DNA from: an uncultured Clostridia bacterium
Lineage (GTDB): Bacteria > Bacillota > Clostridia > Oscillospirales > Ruminococcaceae
Assembly (NCBI GenBank): GCA_947302065.1
Contig: CAMYUO010000122.1
Span: forward strand, 1 to 6,172
Direction: 5' to 3'
DNA: 6,172 nucleotides
Shown here: positions 1-4,393 of the stretch, piece after piece
Numbering within the stretch: position 1 is the first letter of the stretch
Layout of the letters: every line of letters starts with the position of its first letter
Made by a program: the position numbers and the translations under genes
The notes under the pieces: model-generated
Seen by the model: the letters and a program-made list of their open reading frames with translations, nothing else
The model's database searches: none
What the model was told of the DNA's origin: nothing

Positions 1-3
1 CTC

Positions 4-32
4 TTTTCATTTTGGAAATAATGTGCTATAAT
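4..32 (+). promoter_or_regulatory. Probable sigma-A-type promoter of the two-component operon
   Basis: TATAAT at 27-32 is a perfect -10 hexamer, and TG at 24-25 makes it an extended -10 (TGCTATAAT). TTTTCA at 4-9 matches the -35 consensus at four of six positions with the ideal 17-base spacer. Transcription should begin near 38-40, giving a leader of about 30 bases before the GTG start of the kinase. No operator-like repeat is visible, but only three bases upstream of the -35 are in the window, so upstream regulator sites cannot be judged. Confidence 0.75.
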
Positions 33-51
33 ACAGAAAACGGACAAAAAC

Positions 52-60
52 AAAGGAGGT
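52..60 (+). promoter_or_regulatory. Strong ribosome binding site that selects a GTG start
   Basis: AAAGGAGGT lies 7 bases upstream of the GTG at 68. The ATG at 61 directly abuts this site, so it is too close to be used, and it is in a different frame from the kinase. This supports GTG 68 as the true start. Confidence 0.8.
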
Positions 61-67
61 ATGCACA

Positions 68-1714
68 GTGAAAAGCAAAAACAAAAAGCGCAGACTGCTG
101 TTTCAGATAACTGCTATTGTGCTGCCTCTGTTCCTGCTGCTTGCCGTCATCATCTGCCAGCAGGTATACAGCAACTCCGTGGACAGCTATCTTGAAGCGC
201 AGAACTCGTTTATCGAGGAACGCATCGACCTTGCGCTCCAGAACATCTCCCTTCTTGACGATAACAAATTTGATGACAATGCGCAGGGCTGGCTGATAGA
301 TTATCTTGAAAAAGACGGTGCTATGGTCTACGAGAGCCTTTCGGAAGCCGAAGAGGACGAGCTGCGCAAATACTTTGTAGGAGAAGACGCTTTTACTAAC
401 GAATGGTTCCTTGCGCTTCCCGAAGATATCAAGCAGCTGTATACAAGACAGTTTTATCTTGTGTTCATTCGTGTGATAGAGAGCGCCGTGCTCGACAGCG
501 ACTATGAGAATCTGTTTTTTATGGATCTCACAGACGGCTATCAGGGTCTTGTCCTGCTCGATGTCAAAAAGAACGGCAAGAGCCTCAGCACCGGAGATCA
601 TTACGATATCGACATTGACAAACACCCTGCTATCAAGCAGCTGATCGAGACTAACAGCGACGAGATAGTTTTTGAAAGGAATGATAATTTCCCGTCTTCC
701 GCCAGCAACTATATCGGCTGCAAGCCCATCGTGATAAACGGAAAAGTGAGAGCCGTCATCGGCATCACATATAACTGGGACGCTCTGCATTCGTCTCTGC
801 ACAGCACGATAATCAGAACAATGATAATCAGCGTCGGCGGTATGCTGCTGGTCATGGGCGTAATTATCCTGCTGCTTTACCGCAGGGCAGTCAAGCCTGC
901 CGAAAAGATACAGAAAGCGCTCATCGGCTACACTGCCGATAAGGATACCGAGCAGATCGTCGAGAAGATGCAGGAGATCAAAGAGAACAACGAGCTTGGC
1001 TATCTCGCAGGTACCGTTTCGGACCTCGCCGTTGAGATCGAGACCTATACAAAGAAGGTCGCCGAAATAGCAAGCGAGCGTGAACGAGCCGAAAAGGAGC
1101 TTTACGAGGCAAAGGTCGCCGTTATGACTTCGCAGATACAGCCGCACTTTATGTACAATGCGCTGACATCTATCGCAATGATGTGCCAGATAGATCCCGA
1201 GACCGCACAGGAAGCGACAGTAACGTTCGCAAAATACCTGCGAGGAAATATGGATTCGCTCAAACAGACCAAGCCCGTGCCGTTTGAGACCGAGCTTGAA
1301 CATCTCAAAAAATATCTCTACATCGAAAAGCTGCGCTTCGGCAAAAAGCTGAATGTGGAGTACGATATACAGGCGACGGACTTCAAGCTGCCGATGCTGT
1401 CGGTGCAGCCGCTTGTCGAAAATGCCGTTAAGCACGGCGTCGGCATGAAGAAAAAAGGCGGCACGGTCACCATATCGACAAGAGAGACCGACAGCGCCTT
1501 TGAGGTCATAATCTCCGATAACGGTGTCGGTTTTGACACAAGCGCACCAAAAGCCGACGACGGACGTTCGCACGTCGGAATGGAAAACACCCGCAGCCGT
1601 CTGAAACAGATGTGCGGCGGCGAGATAACCATACAAAGCACGGTCGGCGAGGGCACGACCGCAACGATAACTCTGCCAAAGGAGGAACAGCATAATGAGG
1701 ATACTGTGTCTTGA
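68..1714 (+). CDS. Membrane sensor histidine kinase, YesM/LytS type (His_kinase + HATPase_c)
   Basis: This 548-residue protein senses an extracellular signal and phosphorylates the response regulator encoded next. A first membrane helix spans about residues 10-31 after a basic N-terminus. An extracellular region of about 215 residues (35-250) follows, and its end (IGCKPIVINGKVRAVIGITY) resembles a Cache/PAS-like sensor, though that fold is my inference. A second helix spans about 248-271, then a HAMP-like linker and coiled coil to about 350. The phosphoacceptor motif is QIQPHFMYNAL with His360, typical of the His_kinase family (PF06580). The ATPase domain shows an N box (QPLVENAVKHG, Asn452), a G1 box (DNGVGF, 484-489) and a G2 box around Gly504. 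All key residues are present, so the enzyme should be active. The start is GTG, supported by AAAGGAGGT seven bases upstream. The ligand cannot be told from sequence. Confidence 0.93.
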   Translation: MKSKNKKRRLLFQITAIVLPLFLLLAVIICQQVYSNSVDSYLEAQNSFIEERIDLALQNISLLDDNKFDDNAQGWLIDYLEKDGAMVYESLSEAEEDELRKYFVGEDAFTNEWFLALPEDIKQLYTRQFYLVFIRVIESAVLDSDYENLFFMDLTDGYQGLVLLDVKKNGKSLSTGDHYDIDIDKHPAIKQLIETNSDEIVFERNDNFPSSASNYIGCKPIVINGKVRAVIGITYNWDALHSSLHSTIIRTMIISVGGMLLVMGVIILLLYRRAVKPAEKIQKALIGYTADKDTEQIVEKMQEIKENNELGYLAGTVSDLAVEIETYTKKVAEIASERERAEKELYEAKVAVMTSQIQPHFMYNALTSIAMMCQIDPETAQEATVTFAKYLRGNMDSLKQTKPVPFETELEHLKKYLYIEKLRFGKKLNVEYDIQATDFKLPMLSVQPLVENAVKHGVGMKKKGGTVTISTRETDSAFEVIISDNGVGFDTSAPKADDGRSHVGMENTRSRLKQMCGGEITIQSTVGEGTTATITLPKEEQHNEDTVS

Positions 1715-2477
1715 TGATGAAGAGCTGGCATTGCAGATGCTGGAGATGTGCGTAAAAAAAGCAAAGCCCGAGGCTGATGTCGCTGCGTTCGACGATCAGG
1801 AAGAACTTCTGGAAGATGCGCAGCAGGGCGGCTGTGACGTGGCTTTCCTCGATATCCATATGCGAGGCATGAACGGCGTCGAGCTTGCCAAAAAGCTCAA
1901 AGAGACAAACCCGAAAATGAATATAATCTTCGTTACGGGCTTTTCCGAGTATACAGGCGATGCAATGAAGCTGCACGCAAGCGGCTATATAATGAAACCC
2001 GTCACCGTCGAGGAGGTCAAAGCCGAGCTTTCCGAGCTTCGCTATCCTATGGAGCCTAAGTCCAACGCACTGCTGCGTGTGCAGTGCTTCGGCAATTTCG
2101 ATGTCCTCACACCGAGCGGAGAGCATGTCCGCTTTGAGCGCAGCAAAGCCAAAGAGGTCTTTGCCTATCTTGTCCACCGCCACGGCAGCTCCTGCACCAC
2201 GAGAGATATCTTTTCCGTGATTTTCGAGGACGAGCCGTATGACAGCAAGCTGCAGAATCTCTTGCAGACCTACATCTACTCGATGATAAAAAGCCTCAAA
2301 GCTGTCGGCGCAGAGGCAGCCGTCGTGCGCAGCTATAACGCTATCGCCGTCAACCCCGATGTGCTCGACTGCGATTACTACCGCTTCAAAGAGCTTGACG
2401 CAGGCGCAGTCAACTCCTATGAGTGTGAGTATATGAGCCAGTATTCGTGGGCAGACTTCCTCTATTTCGATTGGTAA
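1695..2477 (+). CDS. Response regulator: receiver domain plus SARP/OmpR-like winged helix
   Basis: This 260-residue protein is the cognate partner of the upstream kinase and probably a DNA-binding transcription factor. The receiver domain (1-120) keeps the acidic pair Asp7-Asp8, phosphoacceptor Asp53 (FLDIHMRGMNG), Thr81 and Lys101. After a short linker, residues 127-230 resemble the winged-helix Trans_reg_C domain found at the front of SARP-type activators (CFGNFDVLTPSG, RSKAKEVFAYLVHRHG, then a long recognition-helix region near LLQTYIYSMIKSLK). The tail (EYMSQYSWADF) resembles the beginning of a bacterial transcriptional activation (BTAD) domain but is cut short, as is common in this kind of Clostridia regulator. 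The gene overlaps the kinase by 20 bases. AAAGGAGG at 1678-1685, inside the kinase gene, serves the ATG at 1695, which suggests translational coupling. Target genes are unknown; the neighbouring surface-protein genes are candidates by position only. Confidence 0.92.
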   Translation: MRILCLDDEELALQMLEMCVKKAKPEADVAAFDDQEELLEDAQQGGCDVAFLDIHMRGMNGVELAKKLKETNPKMNIIFVTGFSEYTGDAMKLHASGYIMKPVTVEEVKAELSELRYPMEPKSNALLRVQCFGNFDVLTPSGEHVRFERSKAKEVFAYLVHRHGSSCTTRDIFSVIFEDEPYDSKLQNLLQTYIYSMIKSLKAVGAEAAVVRSYNAIAVNPDVLDCDYYRFKELDAGAVNSYECEYMSQYSWADFLYFDW

Positions 2478-2486
2478 AAAACTTTT

Positions 2487-2529
2487 GCAGCCTTGTCTGT
2501 GCTTTTCAGGTGCAGACAGGGCTGCTTTT
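2487..2529 (+). terminator. Rho-independent terminator of the two-component operon
   Basis: Ten bases after the regulator's stop codon, GCAGCCTTGTCTG (2487-2499) pairs with CAGACAGGGCTGC (2513-2525). The stem has 13 pairs with one T-G wobble and a loop of about 13 bases. It is followed by TTTTGG. The U-run is short (four), so termination may be incomplete, but stem strength and position fit well. Confidence 0.8.
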
Positions 2530-2694
2530 GGCTAATCTCCGTGCAGTAAGACCTCCTCTGTTATGCAAAAGCTACAATCGGCAGATTATTATGCATCCTG
2601 CATTTGTGCAATGATACAAACCGAAAAGTTTCTTGAAAAAAACTTGGGAATTTTGCGATCTTCGTGCAACTGTTATATGCAAGGGCAAAGCGCA
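2530..2694. other. Intergenic stretch with no gene
   Basis: I see no coding signal here. It holds a small inverted repeat, ATGCA-TCC-TGCAT (2591-2603), and possible -10-like hexamers at 2573-2578 (TACAAT) and 2674-2679 (TATATG after TG at 2671-2672). None has a convincing -35. The promoter of the downstream genes should lie in this stretch or in 2695-2740, but I cannot place it. Confidence 0.5.
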
Positions 2695-2758
2695 GGGCAC
2701 AAAAAAGCCCGCCGAGCTTTGCAAAGAAAGCATGAAACATTTTCAGGAGGTAGTAAAA
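2695..2758 (+). promoter_or_regulatory. Conserved 5' leader with small inverted repeats, copy 1
   Basis: The leader contains GGGC (2695-2698) and GCCC (2707-2710) able to form a short stem. Next comes GCTTT (2716-2720) with AAAGC (2727-2731), which overlaps the perfect 10-base palindrome CTTTGCAAAG (2717-2726). Then TGAAA-CAT-TTTCA (2733-2745) touches the first base of the AGGAGG ribosome binding site (2745-2750). Positions 2714-2767 are identical to 3561-3614 in front of the paralogue. It may be an operator, a structured leader or a post-transcriptional control site; the sequence does not decide between these. Confidence 0.55.
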
Positions 2759-3502
2759 ATGGTCGGAAGTTTTTTATCAGGAAAAGTAATCGCAGGTATC
2801 GCAGCAGGAGTTTTCGCAATTGGCGCAGCTACAACAGCGCTTGTGCTCACAAATGGCAGCTCCGCAGACAGCTCAAGCTCGCAGGTCGTTTCATCGTCAG
2901 CGGCAGACACAAGCTCAAGCTCATCGCTCGTTATCAGTGATAAGGACACATCGTCACAGGCAGTCACCACCACGACGACAACAACGAGCAGCAGCGAGGT
3001 AGCTGCAGAGGCTGAGAGCTGTGCCGTGTGGACAGCAGAGGATCTGAGCACATTTGTTGAGACCGAGATCCGTGGAAAGAAGATCGCCGAGGCAAAGGAG
3101 ATCTTTAAGCAAAGATTCGGCACAGACCCTGACAAGTGGAAGGTCACAACGAGCGGTGAGTATACATCTTATGAGCAGGATCTTCCGGTCGGCATAAAGC
3201 TTTACGACACCGAGTTCACAACGATCTGGTTTGAGGAGTACCAAGCAAACGGAGTCGTTGCTCAGAAAGACAAGGCAGTTGGATTCTACAGCAATTTTGC
3301 GAACAAAGTTTGCGCTGAAGGCTCAGAGATCAGCATAACTGAGGCGCTCAAAGCAGACGGATACGAGCTCGACAGATCAACATTCATGAACAGATGGCAT
3401 ACAAGCAAGGGCTTGGTATCCTTCGGAGCTTTTGCTTCCAAAGACGGCAAAGGCAAACTCGGAATGGTATTCTGGTCACCTATCCAGAACGCACAGCAGT
3501 AA
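2759..3502 (+). CDS. Exported or membrane-anchored Ser/Thr-rich protein, unknown C-terminal domain (paralogue 1)
   Basis: I do not recognise this 247-residue protein's family. A hydrophobic segment (about 9-30) acts as a signal peptide or membrane anchor; there is no lipobox cysteine. A low-complexity linker rich in Ser, Thr and Ala follows (about 33-87, with seven consecutive Thr at 70-76), probably a flexible stalk outside the membrane. A globular mixed alpha/beta domain of about 159 residues fills 89-247. Motifs it shares with the next gene include STFVETE, DPDKWKVT, TSKG and VSFGA. It has two cysteines outside the anchor (Cys88, Cys185), not both conserved in the paralogue. I start it at ATG 2759 because AGGAGG sits eight bases upstream. 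An in-frame ATG at 2732 would add nine residues and has only a weak ribosome site; the frame stays open further upstream to a TTG at 2633. Confidence 0.85.
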   Translation: MVGSFLSGKVIAGIAAGVFAIGAATTALVLTNGSSADSSSSQVVSSSAADTSSSSSLVISDKDTSSQAVTTTTTTTSSSEVAAEAESCAVWTAEDLSTFVETEIRGKKIAEAKEIFKQRFGTDPDKWKVTTSGEYTSYEQDLPVGIKLYDTEFTTIWFEEYQANGVVAQKDKAVGFYSNFANKVCAEGSEISITEALKADGYELDRSTFMNRWHTSKGLVSFGAFASKDGKGKLGMVFWSPIQNAQQ

Positions 3503-3528
3503 ATTTGCATTCACAAAACAACATAAAC

Positions 3529-3540
3529 TTATAAATGAAA
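3529..3540 (+). repeat. TTATAAATGAAA element upstream of paralogue 2
   Basis: The same 12 bases recur at 4368-4379 in front of the LRR protein, and a looser version (TTATATGCAAGGG, 2673-2685) lies before paralogue 1. The element contains TATAAA (3530-3535), which could be a -10 hexamer, but there is no good -35 at the right distance; the closest, TTGCAT at 3505-3510, gives a 19-base spacer. It may be a weak internal promoter or simply part of the duplicated flank. Confidence 0.4.
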
Positions 3541-3605
3541 GGGCACAAAAACAGCCCACTGAGCTTTGCAAAGAAAGCATGAAACATTTTCAGGAGGTAG
3601 TAAAA
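3541..3605 (+). promoter_or_regulatory. Conserved 5' leader with small inverted repeats, copy 2
   Basis: All the small stems of copy 1 recur. GGGC (3541-3544) pairs with GCCC (3554-3557), now with a nine-base loop instead of eight. The palindrome CTTTGCAAAG is at 3564-3573 and TGAAA-CAT-TTTCA at 3580-3592. The AGGAGG ribosome site is at 3592-3597, eight bases before the ATG. Changes relative to copy 1 fall in the first stem's loop and at two bases just before position 3561, so every stem is preserved. Confidence 0.55.
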
Positions 3606-4337
3606 ATGGTCGGAGGATTTATTTCAAGAAAGGCAATCGCAGCAGTAACATCAGTAATAATTGCTTGCACTATGCTGGCATCATGTGGTGACAGCAGCTC
3701 GGCAGCGGACACAAGATCAAGCTCGCAGGCAGTTTCATCATCAGCAGACACAAACTCATCTTCATCGCTCAACATCAGCGATAACAGCTCATCAGCGCCT
3801 GCGGAAGAAACCACCACAACAGCGAGCAGCAGCGAGCCCGCCGCAGAAGCATCGGCAGAAGCTGTGTGGACACCTGAGGATTTCAGCACATTTGTCGAGA
3901 CCGAGCTGCGAGGAAAGCCTATCGAGGATGCAAAACAGATCTTGAAGCAAAGGATCGGCGCAGACCCTGACAAGTGGAAGGTCACAAAGGGCAAGGATTA
4001 TACATTGTATCAGCAGGAACTTGATGTTGGCATAAAGGTATGTAACCACGTTTTCACAACTGTCTGGTTTGAGGATGAGCAAAACACCGGAACGATCAAT
4101 CTCACAGGCAAGGCGATCGGTTTTTACAGCTATTTCAGCAGCAAAGTCGGAGCAGAGGGCGCAGAGAAATTCATTAACAAAACGCTCCAGGAAGAAGGCT
4201 ATCAGCACGATAAGTCAACATTCGCAAGCAGATGGCTCACAAGCAAGGGAATGGTATCCTTCGGCGCTATCAGCATCAAAGATACTCACAAGCTTGCAAT
4301 GGCATACTGGGCACCTCTGCCGAACACACAGCAGTAA
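3606..4337 (+). CDS. Lipoprotein with Ser-rich linker and unknown C-terminal domain (paralogue 2)
   Basis: This 243-residue paralogue of the preceding gene is predicted to be a lipoprotein on the outer face of the membrane. The signal peptide (1-26) ends in a canonical lipobox, LASC, with lipidated Cys27. A Ser/Thr/Ala/Glu-rich linker runs to about residue 85, then the globular domain fills 86-243. By hand alignment this domain matches paralogue 1 at about 91 of 158 positions. Strongly conserved runs include STFVETE, DPDKWKVT, GFYS, TSKG and VSFGA. Apart from Cys27 its only mature cysteine is Cys146, which paralogue 1 lacks. AGGAGG lies eight bases upstream of ATG 3606. An in-frame ATG at 3579 is possible but less likely. 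The family and function are not recognised. No terminator separates it from either neighbour, so cotranscription is likely. Confidence 0.88.
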   Translation: MVGGFISRKAIAAVTSVIIACTMLASCGDSSSAADTRSSSQAVSSSADTNSSSSLNISDNSSSAPAEETTTTASSSEPAAEASAEAVWTPEDFSTFVETELRGKPIEDAKQILKQRIGADPDKWKVTKGKDYTLYQQELDVGIKVCNHVFTTVWFEDEQNTGTINLTGKAIGFYSYFSSKVGAEGAEKFINKTLQEEGYQHDKSTFASRWLTSKGMVSFGAISIKDTHKLAMAYWAPLPNTQQ

Positions 4338-4367
4338 AATACAACACAGTCACAAAACAACACTAAT

Positions 4368-4379
4368 TTATAAATGAAA
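4368..4379 (+). repeat. TTATAAATGAAA element upstream of the LRR-CWB2 gene
   Basis: This is identical to 3529-3540. Here the element runs straight into the ribosome binding site AAAAGGAG (4377-4384), and the leader of about 60 bases seen before the paralogues is absent. TATAAA at 4369-4374 is -10-like but has no recognisable -35. Confidence 0.4.
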
Positions 4380-4393
4380 AGGAGTATATTATC

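Larger units (their letters stand above)
2695..3540 (+). repeat. Tandem duplication, copy 1 (leader + gene + 3' flank)
   Basis: This unit and the next one carry the same parts in the same order: leader, start codon with identical context, paralogous gene, and an AT-rich 3' flank. Matching points are 847 bases apart at the leader and start codon, and 835 bases apart at the stop codon. The 3' flank shares TCACAAAACAACA (3511-3523) and TTATAAATGAAA (3529-3540) with copy 2. Coding parts have diverged to roughly 55-60% amino-acid identity in the C-terminal domain, so the duplication is not recent. Outer boundaries are approximate. Confidence 0.8.
3541..4379 (+). repeat. Tandem duplication, copy 2 (leader + gene + 3' flank)
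   Basis: This is the second unit of the duplication described at 2695-3540. It begins with GGGCACAAAA, as copy 1 does, and ends in the same TCACAAAACAACA (4350-4362) and TTATAAATGAAA (4368-4379) flank. The gene copies end in similar residues (NAQQ and NTQQ) encoded by the same final bases CAGCAGTAA. Confidence 0.8.

Noticed and set aside
26..1693. A 555-codon open frame on the minus strand opposite the histidine kinase
   Set aside because: It is an antisense shadow of a gene with clear kinase motifs. Its translation is rich in Cys, His and Leu with no recognisable domain, and it spans the kinase promoter and operon start.
1506..2183. A 225-codon minus-strand open frame over the kinase end and regulator
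   Set aside because: It overlaps two well-supported genes and its translation shows no domain or plausible composition.
2591..2603. ATGCA-TCC-TGCAT inverted repeat as a terminator or operator
   Set aside because: The stem has five pairs, is not GC-rich, has no T-run after it, and is not repeated in front of the paralogue.
2633..2758. N-terminal extension of paralogue 1 from the TTG at 2633, or ATG at 2732
   Set aside because: The best ribosome site (AGGAGG, 2745-2750) lies inside this extension and points to ATG 2759. The extension would also bury the export signal behind a polar stretch. ATG 2732 remains a minor alternative.
2563..2940. A 125-codon + strand frame starting between the operons
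   Set aside because: It has no ribosome binding site before the ATG, is Arg- and Lys-rich in the part overlapping paralogue 1, and reads that gene out of frame.
2965..2988. Short repeat encoding seven threonines, considered as a slippage (phase-variable) tract
   Set aside because: The codons are mixed (ACC, ACG, ACA), so the DNA is not a uniform repeat prone to slippage; it fits a low-complexity protein linker.
3432..3605. N-terminal extension of paralogue 2 back into the end of paralogue 1
   Set aside because: It would overlap the previous gene by 71 bases and spoil a normal-length lipoprotein signal; AGGAGG at 3592-3597 supports ATG 3606.
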